Shown: positions 18,887 through 27,423 of the stretch, piece after piece
How the letters are laid out: each line of letters opens with the position of its first letter
Numbering within the stretch: the stretch's first letter is position 1
NCBI RefSeq assembly: GCF_001488575.1
Contig: NZ_LN831302.1
Location: forward strand, 1,054,001-1,118,000
DNA: 64,000 bases
Source: Halobacterium hubeiense
GTDB taxonomy: Archaea > Halobacteriota > Halobacteria > Halobacteriales > Halobacteriaceae
Direction of reading: 5' to 3'
Made by a program: the position numbers and the translations under genes
The notes under the pieces: generated by a model
Told to the model about the DNA's origin: nothing
The model's database searches: none
What the model saw: the letters and a program-made list of their open reading frames with translations, nothing else

Positions 18887-20046
18887 GCCCCGTCACCCCC
18901 GTACTCGGGCGGGAAGTCGGGGTCGGTGTCGCCCGCGGAGAGCGTCCCCGCGATTTCGGCGACCGTGTCGGCGTCCTCCGGACTGGGGAACGCGCAGACG
19001 CGACACGTGAGGTCGTCGCTGAGCGCGACCGTGGCGTCCACGACGGCCACGGTGTCGGCGTGGCGGCCGTACGCCGCGGCGACCGTGTCCAGCACCGCGC
19101 GCCCGTCGTCGTGGACGTGCGACGGCGTGGAGATGTCGATGGTGGTGTCGAGGGCGTTCGCCCAGCCGTCGAGGACGCCGCTGGCCGTGACATTCCCGAG
19201 TTCGGCGATTGCGCTCTCCGCGAGGTCGGCGTCGGGGTCCCCGCCGGGGACGAGCGCGTCCGCGACGGCGCCGGCCTCACTCTCGTCGAACAGCACCGCA
19301 AGCACCGTGCTCACGGGGCCGTCGGTCTCGAAGACCGCGCCCTCGTAGGCGGCGTCGTCGAGCAGCGACGGCACGTCCTCGACGGGCACGAAGTCGAAGT
19401 GCGACTCCACGGCGTTGGGGTCGATTCCCGTCATCGCGCCGAGGTGGTCCGCGACCGCGTCCGCACTCTGCGCGGTCAACTGCGCGTACGATGCGAGCGC
19501 GTCCGGTGAGAGGGCATCGTTGTCCCCGAGGTAGTCGACGAACTCCTCGGGCGCGGGCAGCACCGCGAACCGGCAGACGCCATCGACGCCCGCGAGGCCG
19601 ATGCGGCTTTCGAAGACGAACGCGGCGCCGTCGGCGACCGCCACGTCACCGACCAGCGACTCGTCGTCGGCGGGCTCGGGCGGCTGGATGTCGATGGTGT
19701 CGTCCGCTTCCTCCGCCCAGCCGTCCACGAACCCGCTGGTGAGGATGTTCGCGACCTCGGGGAGCGCGCCGCCGCCCATCCCGGTCTCCTCGGCGACCCG
19801 TGCGGCGAACGGCTCGTCGAAGGAGACGAGCGCGCGGCCCGCGAGCACGCCGTCGAACGGCACCGCGATGCGGGTCGACGCGTCCCCGAGGAACGCCGAC
19901 AGGCCGTCGGCGTCCACGAGCGTCGTCCGCGAGAGCTCGCAGTGCGCGGGGACGCCGGTCAGCGTTTCGAGCGCGTCGGCGGCGCGCCGGCCGCCCTCCG
20001 CGCCCGTGTGGCTGAACGACGCCAGCGAGTCGAGGTCGACGCGCAT
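18883..20046 (-). CDS. cheC2: CheC2, two-domain CheC-type protein
   Basis: A 387-residue protein with two CheC domains in one chain. Each has the E..N....G phosphatase-type helix: LPEVANILTSGFVDGWAEE (about residues 95-113) and AIAELGNVTASGVLDGWAN (about 280-298). CheC dephosphorylates CheY-P in other systems; here one or both sites could serve in binding instead. The first base of its ATG is the last base of the cheC1 stop. The number follows Halobacterium convention and is less certain than the family. Confidence 0.85.
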   Translation of the reverse strand: MRVDLDSLASFSHTGAEGGRRAADALETLTGVPAHCELSRTTLVDADGLSAFLGDASTRIAVPFDGVLAGRALVSFDEPFAARVAEETGMGGGALPEVANILTSGFVDGWAEEADDTIDIQPPEPADDESLVGDVAVADGAAFVFESRIGLAGVDGVCRFAVLPAPEEFVDYLGDNDALSPDALASYAQLTAQSADAVADHLGAMTGIDPNAVESHFDFVPVEDVPSLLDDAAYEGAVFETDGPVSTVLAVLFDESEAGAVADALVPGGDPDADLAESAIAELGNVTASGVLDGWANALDTTIDISTPSHVHDDGRAVLDTVAAAYGRHADTVAVVDATVALSDDLTCRVCAFPSPEDADTVAEIAGTLSAGDTDPDFPPEYGGDGA

Positions 20047-20633
20047 CAGATGCTGTTTATCATCGAGACGAACTCCTCGATGTCCGGGAACGAGTAAATC
20101 TTGGCCTCGATGTCCGCGTCGGGCGCCGACAGCGTGGCGTCGAACACCATCGCAATCTCGTGCTCGCCGGGGTCCACGCAGTGCGCGACGATGTCGTCGC
20201 CGGAGGCCCGGAAGAGGTTCGGCGTGGAGATGTCGATGGTGCGCCCGAGCACGTTCGCCCAGCCGTCGATGAACCCGCTGGTCATGATGTTGCCGACTTC
20301 CTGAATCGCGGAGCGCTCCATGTCGCTGTACGCGCCGCCGTCGCTGTCGATGCCGCCCATCATCGTGGAAGCGACGCGGCGCGCGCTCGCGTCGTCGAAC
20401 AGCACGAGCACGGAGCCGTAGGGCTTCTCGGTCAGCGGGACGTTGACGCCGACCTGCTTCTGGTTGCCGAGGTGGGCGCCGAGGTCCTCGACGTCGAGGA
20501 CGTTGATCTTCGTGATCTCCATCTCCGTCTCGACGCCGGTGAGCTGGCTGAGGTTGTCCGCGACCGTCGAGGCGCCCTCGCGGGCGAGTTCGTTCACCGT
20601 CTGTAACCGCCGGATGTCTATCATCGTGCTCAT
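20046..20633 (-). CDS. cheC1: CheC1, CheY-P phosphatase-type protein
   Basis: A 195-residue single-domain CheC with the helix IQEVGNIMTSGFIDGWANVLG (about residues 88-108), which carries the Glu and Asn used for CheY-P dephosphorylation, and a second related segment earlier in the fold. It would shorten the CheY signal and report to CheD. It starts two bases after cheA; a second ATG three codons in (MIDIRRL) is possible. Confidence 0.9.
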   Translation of the reverse strand: MSTMIDIRRLQTVNELAREGASTVADNLSQLTGVETEMEITKINVLDVEDLGAHLGNQKQVGVNVPLTEKPYGSVLVLFDDASARRVASTMMGGIDSDGGAYSDMERSAIQEVGNIMTSGFIDGWANVLGRTIDISTPNLFRASGDDIVAHCVDPGEHEIAMVFDATLSAPDADIEAKIYSFPDIEEFVSMINSI

Positions 20634-20635
20634 GG

Positions 20636-22684
20636 TTAGAGAGTCGACACGTCGAGGATGGTCACCACGTCGCCCTCGCCGAGGACGGCCGCGCCCGACA
20701 GGCCCGGAATCCCCGAGAGGATGCCCTCGAAGGGCTTGACGACGACCTCCTCCTGGCCGCGGACGTCGTCGCAGTGGACCGCGACCTGCCGTTCCGTGTC
20801 GCGGATGCGGACGAGCATCCCGTCGTCGTCGCGGGTGTCGCCCGGGACGTTCAGCGCGTCGCCGAGCCGCACGAGCGGGTAGACGGTCTCGTCGTACGTG
20901 ATGACTTCCTCGCCGTCGACGGTCTTCACCTGCTTCATCCGCGATATCTCGTCGACGGTCTTGATGGGGATGCCGTACTCCTCGCCGCCGCTCTCCACGA
21001 ACAGCACCTTCACGATGGCGACCGTCACCGGCAGCGTCATCGTGAACGTCGTCCCCTCGCCGGGGACGCTGGAGACCGACACCGAACCGTCGAGCCGCGA
21101 GACCGTGTCTCGGACGACGTCCATCCCGACGCCGCGCCCGGAGACATCGGTCACCTCGTCGTTCGTGGAGAACCCGGGGTGGAAGACGAGGTCCTCGACC
21201 TCCGCGTCGGTGAGCTCGTCGGCCTCCTCGCGGCTCATGATGTCCTTCTCGACGGCCTTCTCGCGGACGCGCTCGCGGTCGATGCCGCCGCCGTCGTCGC
21301 GCACCTGGATGATGACCTGGTCGCGGTTGCGCTCCGCGGACAGCGTCACCGTCCCCTCGGGGTCTTTGCCGTTCGCCTCGCGCACCTCCGGCGGCTCGAT
21401 GCCGTGGTCGACGGCGTTGCGCAGCAGGTGCATCAGCGGGTCGCTGATCTCAGTGAGGATGGTGCGGTCGAGTTCCACGTCGTCGCCCTCCACGACGAAC
21501 TCGATGTCCTTGTCCTGCTCGCGGGCGAGGTCCCGGACCAGCCGCGGGAACTTCCCGACAATCTTCTTCATCGGGACCAGCCGCATGTCCATCACGGTGT
21601 CCTGGAGGCTCCCGGAGATCTTGTCCAGCTCGTCGAGCTCGTCGTCGACCTGCCGGTCGCTGCCCTCCATCCCGCGGCGGAGCTTGATGCGCGTGGTCAC
21701 GAGCTGTTCGACGAGCCCATGGAGCTCGTCCAGCTGGTCGACGTCCACGCGCACGGACTGAATCTCGGTGTCTGTGGACGCCATCGCGGAGTCGCCGTCG
21801 TCGTCCGCTTCGTCCTCCGACTCGTCGTCGGCGTCGTCGGCGTCGTCGGCGCTGGCCGCGTCTGCGGCTTCCTCGTCGCTCTCCGCGGGTTCCGGCTCGA
21901 CGCTGTCGTCGGCGTCGTCGCCCGCTTTCTCGTCCGCCTCAGCCGCGGCGTCGTCGGTGAGCTCCGTGACCGTGGCGTCGTTCAGTTTCGGGAACGAGTG
22001 GACGGTCGCGGCGACGTCCGCGACGTCGCTGGCGACGACGAGCTCGAAGCCGTCGTCGTAGTCGCCGTCGTTGATGGCGTCCGGGCTCGGGTCCGTGCCG
22101 AGGAGGTCAAACTCCTCTTGAGCAGCCTCCAGCACGAACATTCCGTCGACGCCCTTCATCTGGGAGTCGCTCATGTCCACGTGGACGTGGAAGACGCGCC
22201 GGTCAACGTTCGCGACCGTCTCGCGGTCCACGATTGCGAACGGGTCGGCGTCGGGGGTCGAGGCGGCGTCCTCGGCGGCGTCCTCGGTCGCTTCCGCGGG
22301 CTCGTCGCCCGCTTCGTCGAGCACCGCGCGGACGGACTCGACGGTGTCCGAGACGTCGCGCTCGACCTCGCCGTTGGCCTCGATTTCGTCCAGACACGCC
22401 TCGATTTCGTCGACGCCCTCGAAGATGCGGTCCATCCGGTTGCCGGTCACTTCGAGGTCGCCCTGTCGCATCGCGTCCAGCAGGTCCTCGACCGCGTGGG
22501 CGAGGTTGCTGGCTTCCTCGAAGCCCATCGCGCCGAAGTTCCCCTTCAGCGTGTGGGCGGTCCGGAAGATGGCGTCCATCGCCTCCTCGTTGCCGGGGTC
22601 GGACTCCAGTTCCAGCAGCGCGTTGTTCAGATTCGTTACGTGTTCTTCGCCCTCGCGCACGAAGGCTTCCAAGTAGTCGTCCAT
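20636..22684 (-). CDS. cheA: CheA, chemotaxis histidine kinase
   Basis: A 682-residue kinase with all five CheA domains. P1 carries phospho-accepting His44 in TAHTLKGNFG. A P2-like domain lies near 160-245, followed by a long Asp/Glu/Ala linker (about 245-310). P3 dimerisation helices follow near 315-375. P4 has the N box (LLRNAVDHGIEP) and G boxes (DDGGGID, GRGVGMDVV), and P5 is the CheW-like domain at the C-terminus. Receptors and CheW control its autophosphorylation, and phosphate passes to CheY and CheB. It lies one base after cheB. Confidence 0.96.
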   Translation of the reverse strand: MDDYLEAFVREGEEHVTNLNNALLELESDPGNEEAMDAIFRTAHTLKGNFGAMGFEEASNLAHAVEDLLDAMRQGDLEVTGNRMDRIFEGVDEIEACLDEIEANGEVERDVSDTVESVRAVLDEAGDEPAEATEDAAEDAASTPDADPFAIVDRETVANVDRRVFHVHVDMSDSQMKGVDGMFVLEAAQEEFDLLGTDPSPDAINDGDYDDGFELVVASDVADVAATVHSFPKLNDATVTELTDDAAAEADEKAGDDADDSVEPEPAESDEEAADAASADDADDADDESEDEADDDGDSAMASTDTEIQSVRVDVDQLDELHGLVEQLVTTRIKLRRGMEGSDRQVDDELDELDKISGSLQDTVMDMRLVPMKKIVGKFPRLVRDLAREQDKDIEFVVEGDDVELDRTILTEISDPLMHLLRNAVDHGIEPPEVREANGKDPEGTVTLSAERNRDQVIIQVRDDGGGIDRERVREKAVEKDIMSREEADELTDAEVEDLVFHPGFSTNDEVTDVSGRGVGMDVVRDTVSRLDGSVSVSSVPGEGTTFTMTLPVTVAIVKVLFVESGGEEYGIPIKTVDEISRMKQVKTVDGEEVITYDETVYPLVRLGDALNVPGDTRDDDGMLVRIRDTERQVAVHCDDVRGQEEVVVKPFEGILSGIPGLSGAAVLGEGDVVTILDVSTL

Positions 22685-23731
22685 TCAGGTACTCCTCCGT
22701 ATCGAGTCGGTGATTGCTTCGGTGAGTCGGTCCGCCGGCAGCACCTCGTCCACGCAGCCGGTCTCGATGGCGCGCTCGGGGATGCCGAACACCGCGCTAG
22801 TCGCCTCGTCCTGTGCGAACGTCGAGCCGCCGGCGTCCTTGACCGCACGGATGCCGTCGGCGCCGTCCGTGCCCATCCCCGTCAGCACGACGGCGACGAG
22901 CGGGTCCATGATGTGTTCGGCCGCGGACTCCATCGTCACGTCGATGGCGGGCCGCACGCTGTGGCGGCGCTCGCTCTGGTCGAGGCGCACCCGCAGGCGG
23001 CCGTTCGAGTATCCGGACACCTGCATGTGGTAGTCGCCGCGCGCGACCAGTCCCTCGCCGCCGCTGATGCGGTCGCCGTCAGCGGCCTCCTTGATGTCGT
23101 ACTCGCTGGTCTGGTCGAGGCGGTTGGCGAACCGCGACGTGAACTGGTCGGGCATGTGCTGGACTATCAGCACCCGGAATTTCGCCTCCCCGGGGAGCGC
23201 GCTCAGAATCGACTCCACGACGTTCGGGCCGCCCGTGGACGCGCCGATGAGCAGCGTCGGGTTCTCAACGTAGTCGGCGTCGGCGGCCGGCGTACTGGTC
23301 GTCGGCGCCGACTGCTGGACGTCGTGGCCTGCGGTCGGGTCCGCGGCGGCGACGTCTTCGACGGCCGCGACCAGCTCCTCGCTGTGGCCCGAGAGCTCCG
23401 TGGAGATGGTGCCGCCGGGCTTCGCGAACGTGTCTACGGCGCCTTTCTCCATCGCTTCCAGCGTCGCGTCGGCGTCTTCGGTGGTCAGCGCGGACAGCAT
23501 CAGAATCGGCGTCGGGTGGCGCTCCGTGATGGCTTCGACCGCCTCGATGCCGTTCATCTCCGGCATCTCGACGTCCATCGTCACCACGTCCGGGTCGAGC
23601 TCCTCGACCTTCTTGACGGCCTGCTTGCCGTTGGCCGCGGTGTCGATGACCTCGACGCCGCCGTTCTCCAAGATGTCGCTGATGACCGTCCGCATGAAGT
23701 GCGAGTCGTCGACCACCAGCGCCTTCGTCAT
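22685..23731 (-). CDS. cheB: CheB, chemoreceptor methylesterase/deamidase
   Basis: A 348-residue protein with an N-terminal receiver (phospho-acceptor Asp53 in DVVTMDVEMPEMNG) and a C-terminal esterase domain with catalytic Ser165 (GASTGGP), His192 (VQHMPDQ) and Asp289 (TGMGTDGADG). It removes receptor methyl groups once phosphorylated by CheA. The frame continues upstream to 23854, but those residues overlap cheY; the ATG at 23731 overlaps the cheY stop by four bases and begins a proper receiver. Confidence 0.95.
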   Translation of the reverse strand: MTKALVVDDSHFMRTVISDILENGGVEVIDTAANGKQAVKKVEELDPDVVTMDVEMPEMNGIEAVEAITERHPTPILMLSALTTEDADATLEAMEKGAVDTFAKPGGTISTELSGHSEELVAAVEDVAAADPTAGHDVQQSAPTTSTPAADADYVENPTLLIGASTGGPNVVESILSALPGEAKFRVLIVQHMPDQFTSRFANRLDQTSEYDIKEAADGDRISGGEGLVARGDYHMQVSGYSNGRLRVRLDQSERRHSVRPAIDVTMESAAEHIMDPLVAVVLTGMGTDGADGIRAVKDAGGSTFAQDEATSAVFGIPERAIETGCVDEVLPADRLTEAITDSIRRST

Positions 23732-24090
23732 GCCGCTAAGACGTCGGAGATGGCGTCCATGACGCTGGGCTTCTGGAACGGCTTCGTGATGTAGCCGTCG
23801 GCGCCGGCCTTGACGGCCTTCTTCATCTTCTCCTCCTGCCCGATGCTCGTGCACATGATGATGTGCGCGCTCGGGTCGTGGTTCTTGATTTCTGAGGTCG
23901 CCTCGATGCCGTCGCGAATCGGCATCACGATGTCCATCATCACGAGGTCGGGGTCGTACTCCTTGTACATCTCGACGGCCTCGACCCCGTTCTCGGCCTC
24001 GTCCGCGATTTCGAACTCCTCTTCGAGAATCTCGCGGAGCAAGTTCCGCATAAACTCCGAGTCGTCCACCAGTAGGACCTGCTTCGCCAT
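23728..24090 (-). CDS. cheY: CheY, chemotaxis response regulator
   Basis: A 120-residue single receiver domain with Asp9/Asp10, phospho-acceptor Asp53 (DLVMMDIVMP), Thr81 and Lys103 (ITKPF). CheA phosphorylates it; CheF then carries the signal to ArlCE and ArlD. The ATG at 24090, rather than the longer frame, is supported by a TATA-like box 24-31 bases upstream. It heads the cheY-B-A-C1-C2-D-R run. Confidence 0.95.
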   Translation of the reverse strand: MAKQVLLVDDSEFMRNLLREILEEEFEIADEAENGVEAVEMYKEYDPDLVMMDIVMPIRDGIEATSEIKNHDPSAHIIMCTSIGQEEKMKKAVKAGADGYITKPFQKPSVMDAISDVLAA

Positions 24091-24113
24091 GCTTCCCTCG
24101 TTTGGGGAAGGGG

Positions 24114-24121
24114 CTAATAAA
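24114..24121 (-). promoter_or_regulatory. TATA-like box before cheY
   Basis: TTTATTAG on the minus strand, far edge 31 bases before the cheY ATG. It lies just downstream of cheW1 and allows the che operon to be transcribed from cheY independently. Confidence 0.5.
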
Positions 24122-24137
24122 CCCTCCTCACCGATTA

Positions 24138-24677
24138 TCAGCGCTGATTGTCGCCGTTTTCGGTGTCCGCGACCGCGTCGATGAGCTGGTCGATGTCCAG
24201 CCACAGCACGAGGTCGACGTCGGCGTCCTCGATATCGTCGTCCTCGTCCAGTTCCTCGGTGAGCTTCCGGATGACGCCCTTCACGAGGTCGCGCTCGACG
24301 GCCGCCGTCCCGATGCGGCTCACGTCGTCGCCCGTGTCGACCTGCAGCTCGGGGTAGTCCGAAACCTCCGTGACTTCCGCGACCCGTAGTCCGATCTTCT
24401 GCTTGTCGTCGGCGCGGTCGAGCACGAGGATGTTGTCGGAAGCGAGGTCGCCCTCGATGGCGAGGAACTCCCGCGGGTCCACGATGGCCGTGGTCTCCCC
24501 GCGAAGATCCATCACGCCCTCGACGGCGTCGGGGGCGCGCGGGACGCGCGTGACTTGCTTGGATTCGACGATGCTGTCGACGGCGTCGATGTCGATGGCA
24601 CAGACCTCGTTGCCGAGTTCGAACTCGACGACGTGAGCGGCCGTGTCGGCCTGCCGCTCGCCACTCTCCAGATTCAT
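24138..24677 (-). CDS. cheW1: CheW1, receptor-kinase coupling protein
   Basis: A 179-residue CheW (AAHVVEFELGNEVCAIDIDAVDSIVE, then GVMDLRGETTAIVDPREFLAI), with an acidic insertion and tail (ELDEDDDIEDADVDL) absent from bacterial CheW. It couples Htr transducers to CheA. Two adjacent ATGs at 24680 and 24677 are both compatible with the TATA-like box; I chose the second, whose box spacing (33 bases) equals that of arlCE. Confidence 0.92.
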   Translation of the reverse strand: MNLESGERQADTAAHVVEFELGNEVCAIDIDAVDSIVESKQVTRVPRAPDAVEGVMDLRGETTAIVDPREFLAIEGDLASDNILVLDRADDKQKIGLRVAEVTEVSDYPELQVDTGDDVSRIGTAAVERDLVKGVIRKLTEELDEDDDIEDADVDLVLWLDIDQLIDAVADTENGDNQR

Positions 24678-24702
24678 CATGCCCGTGAGACGGACGACCA
24701 CC

Positions 24703-24710
24703 GATAAAAC
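24703..24710 (-). promoter_or_regulatory. TATA-like box before cheW1
   Basis: GTTTTATC on the minus strand, 30-33 bases (far edge) before the paired cheW1 ATGs. It predicts leaderless transcription of cheW1. Confidence 0.5.
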
Positions 24711-24747
24711 CCTTTCGTGGCCGTTATCAGCGCGGAAAACCGGGCGA

Positions 24748-25395
24748 CTACCGGCGCTTCGGGAAGACGAGGCCGTCGTGCTCTGAGACCGTCTCCACGA
24801 GGTCCGCGATGGAGTCGTCGGGGCCGAGGTCGTGGGCTTCGAGGTACGCGACCAGCCGCGAGGTCGGGTAGCGCGCCTGTACGCTGGACTCGGAGAGCAG
24901 GATGCCCAGCGCCTCGTCCACGGGCGTGCCGGCAGCGACCTGCTGGGCGTACCAGACGAGCAGGCCGTCGAACGCCGCGCCGATGTCGTCGGTCGCGAGC
25001 TGCTGGTGGTTGACGGAGTCGCCGGACTTGGCGGCGATGCGGTAGGCGTACTCGCTGTCGTGCTCGTCGAGTTCGTCGACGAGCCACCGCTTCACGTCCC
25101 TGCCGGTAATCTCTTCGACGGCGTCCGTGTCGTCGGAGGTCGCCGACTGTTCGGGCGTTTCGTCGGCGTCCTCGATGTCTGACTGGTCGGGTTCGGTGGC
25201 GGTGTCGTCGCCGTCGCTGGTCGCGTCGTCGGTGCTGTCCCCGTTGTCGTCGGTCTCTGGGGTGTCTGGTGGACCGTCGGGGCCGATGACGTACCGATCC
25301 TCCCCAATCGAGGCGACCTCCTCGCGGGCTTCGATGTCGAGCTCGTCCGGGGAGAGGACGGTTTCGTCGGCGTCCGGGTCGCCGGATGGGGCCAT
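24748..25395 (-). CDS. conserved-type haloarchaeal protein beside cheW1 (unknown)
   Basis: A 215-residue soluble protein in three parts. The N-terminal segment has SPDELDIEAREEVASIGEDRYVIG. An Asp/Thr/Ser-rich linker runs from about 40 to 95. The C-terminal helical domain (about 98-215) includes DVKRWLVDELDEHDSEYAYRIAAKSG. The short N-terminal motif resembles a haloarchaeal family near chemotaxis genes (possibly DUF7500), but I cannot confirm that. It is transcribed toward cheW1 with 70 bases between, so an accessory chemotaxis role is possible. Confidence 0.6.
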   Translation of the reverse strand: MAPSGDPDADETVLSPDELDIEAREEVASIGEDRYVIGPDGPPDTPETDDNGDSTDDATSDGDDTATEPDQSDIEDADETPEQSATSDDTDAVEEITGRDVKRWLVDELDEHDSEYAYRIAAKSGDSVNHQQLATDDIGAAFDGLLVWYAQQVAAGTPVDEALGILLSESSVQARYPTSRLVAYLEAHDLGPDDSIADLVETVSEHDGLVFPKRR

Positions 25396-25460
25396 ACCCC
25401 GAAGTTGGCCGCGGGCGGTCTAAAGTCTATCGCGGGTTCGCATCGGGAAGACGCGCGGTC

Positions 25461-25765
25461 GGCGGCAACGCCGACCAGGAGGAACTCGCCGCGGGCAACG
25501 ACGCCGCCTACAACAACCTCGTCTACTCGACGGTGTACGAGACGACGGCGAGACCGTGCCCGCGTACGGCTGGAAGACCTGCACGTCGATGGCCGCCCCG
25601 CAGGTCGCGGGCGCGGTCGTGCTCGTGCGGTCGCAGCGCCCGGACGCCAGCGCCGAGGAGGTCGAGGCGCTCATCCAGGAGACGGCCAGCCAGCCCGAGG
25701 AGGGCGAACTGTACCACGGCGCCGGCCACCTCGACCTCGACGCGTTCGTGAAGGCCGCCGAGTAG
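25461..25765 (+). pseudogene. remnant of a secreted subtilisin-like (halolysin) protease
   Basis: Two reading frames together spell the end of an S8 protease. Frame one gives GNADQEELAAGNDAAYNNLVYSTVYET (about 25461-25542); frame two gives DGETVPAYGWKTCTSMAAPQVAGAVVLV and runs to the stop at 25765. CTSMAAPQVAG corresponds to the catalytic-serine motif GTSMAAPHVAG, with Gly changed to Cys and His to Gln. The rest of the catalytic domain is absent upstream, where cheW1-side genes begin. It is a 3' fragment with a frameshift near 25543 and cannot be active. Confidence 0.65.
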
Positions 25766-25823
25766 CCGACATCGCGCCCGAGCGCCACCTAGCTTTTTCG
25801 CGGCCCGCGTCGAACAGCCGCGC

Positions 25824-26725
25824 ATGTCGTGGGACGCGGCCGAGTCGCTAGACGAGGCGCTCGGCGAGACGAAGTCGCTGCTGGTGCCGTTCGACGCGGG
25901 CGTGTGGGCGCGCCTCGCGGTCGTCGCGATGTTCGCGGGATTGACGCCGCCCCAGACGCCGATGGTCTCCGTGGAGGTGCCGCCACAGACGGTCGTCGAG
26001 TACGGGGACGCCGTCACGCGACCCGCGTTCCTCGCGGCCGCGGTCTCCGTGCTCGCGATAGCGGTCGTCGTCGCGCTGGCGCTGGCCGTCGTCGGCTCCG
26101 TGATGGAGTTCGTGCTCGTGGACGCGCTCCGCTCCCGGAACGTCCGCGTCCTCGCGCCATTCCGCCGGCACCTCGGCGCGGGGCTGCGGCTGTTCGGCTT
26201 CCGGCTGCTCGTGCTCGCCGCTGTCGCGCTCGCGGTCGCCGGCGTCGTCGCGCCCGCGGCGCTGGCGGCGACCACGGGTGCGGTCCTCTGGCTGCTCGCG
26301 CTCGTCGTGACCGTCCCGCTGTTGCTCGTCGTCGGCGCGGGCGCGGCGCTCGTCTCGGAGTTCACGACCGCGTTCGTCGTGCCGCTGATGGCCGAACGCG
26401 GCGGCAGCGTCCTCGACGGGTGGCGGCACCTCTGGCCGACGCTGCGCGCGGAGTGGCGGAGTTCGGCGTGTACGTGCTCGTGAAAGCCGTCCTGCTGGTC
26501 GGCGCCGGCGTCGTGTTCAGTCTCGCGGGCGCGGTCGTCGCCGTGCCACTCGGCCTCGCCGTCTTCGGCGCCGCGCTCGCGCCGGTCGCGCTCGCCGCGG
26601 TCGCGGTCGCGGCGCTGGTCGGCTTCCTCCTGCTCGCCGCGGTCAGCGTCCCCGTCGTCACCGCGCTGCGCTACCACTCGCTGTCCATGCTGGCAGCGTC
26701 TGACGCCGAGTTCACGCTCCGGTGA
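25824..26725 (+). pseudogene. multi-spanning membrane protein gene, broken by one frameshift
   Basis: The first frame (25824-26483) encodes MSWDAAESLDEALGETKSLLVPFD, then several membrane helices, and ends abruptly after LRAEWRSSACTCS. Shifting by one base at about 26456-26462 restores EFGVYVLVKAVLLVGAGVVFSLAG and two more helices to the stop at 26725. One extra G would give TGG CGG GAG TTC GGC and one continuous protein of about 300 residues. The fold looks like haloarchaeal DUF4013/DUF7544-type membrane proteins. It is either a recent mutation or a sequencing error. Confidence 0.65.
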
Positions 26726-26754
26726 ACTTCTCGTCGGGACCGCGTCGACGCGCG

Positions 26755-27039
26755 CTAATCGTCGTCGCTGCGGTAGGCGTCGCCGACACGTTTGCGGATT
26801 CGGAGCACGTACAGCGTGTTCGAGTCTCGGTCGGCGCGACAGCCGAGGCGGAACGGACCGACGCGGAGCTTCTGGTGGGGTGCGCCTTGCAGTGGTTCGA
26901 GGTAGTCGAAGGGGTCACGCCACGGGTCCTCGACTACCTCGTCGAGCTTCGAAGCGATTCGCTCCTGTGCGTACGCTTCGAGGGATGCGAACTGTCAGTC
27001 GGTAGTCTCGGTGAGTTCCCAGTCCTAGTCGTCGCTCAT
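26755..27039 (-). pseudogene. RelE/ParE-type toxin with two in-frame stops
   Basis: Reading the minus strand from the ATG at 27039 gives MSDD*DWELTETTD*QFASLEAYAQERI, then SKLDEVVEDPWRDPFDYLEPL, then HQKLRVGPFRLGCRADRD, then LYVLRIRKRVGDAYRSDDD. The length (95 codons) and the KLRVG..R....D.....V..I..R pattern are those of a RelE-fold toxin. TAG at 27025-27027 and TGA at 26995-26997 both sit where tryptophan (TGG) is natural, each one G-to-A change away. Everything else is intact. The start overlaps the antitoxin stop by four bases, a classic toxin-antitoxin layout. Confidence 0.8.
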
Positions 27040-27305
27040 CCGTCGTCGAGGTCGTACTCGTCCTTGATAGCGTCACTGCTACGGGTGCGGTCTTCCTGAA
27101 TGTCAGTTTCGCCGGCGAGCATCGCCTTGAGGTCCGCGCGGTTGAAGTCGGGGTGTTTCACGGCGTCACGGAGAACGTCGCGGATGAACTCGCTGCGGCT
27201 GTTGTACCCTTCCTCTTGCCACGTCGCGTCGACGTCGTCGAGGAAGGTTTCGGTGATGCGGATGTTCACGGTTGTCTTCTCCGGGGGGTTCTCGGCTTCG
27301 GCCAT
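27036..27305 (-). CDS. ribbon-helix-helix antitoxin
   Basis: An 89-residue protein. The N-terminal KTTVNIRITETFLDDVDATWQEEGYNSRSEFIRDVLRDAV (about residues 10-49) is a ribbon-helix-helix DNA-binding fold of the CopG/ParD type. The acidic C-terminal tail would wrap the toxin. It should repress its own operon and neutralise the RelE-like product downstream; because the toxin frame is broken, it now has no partner here. Confidence 0.85.
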   Translation of the reverse strand: MAEAENPPEKTTVNIRITETFLDDVDATWQEEGYNSRSEFIRDVLRDAVKHPDFNRADLKAMLAGETDIQEDRTRSSDAIKDEYDLDDG

Positions 27306-27423
27306 TATGTGTTGAATTTGTGTACCAAAAGCACTTACAGCTATCGGTGGTCCTGGAGACAGTTCGAAGCACGAGCGACAGCAGACGCACCGAACAGCGT
27401 TCGTCGCGAGTGAGTAGGGTAAC

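Noticed and set aside
20774-23794. 1006-residue open frame on the plus strand opposite cheA and cheB
   Set aside because: It is antisense to two certain genes, with Val/Leu/Arg-rich low-complexity content typical of shadow frames in GC-rich DNA.
25396-27423. insertion sequence as cause of the broken genes at 25.4-27 kb
   Set aside because: No transposase, terminal inverted repeats or target duplication are visible; the damage is by point changes and truncation.
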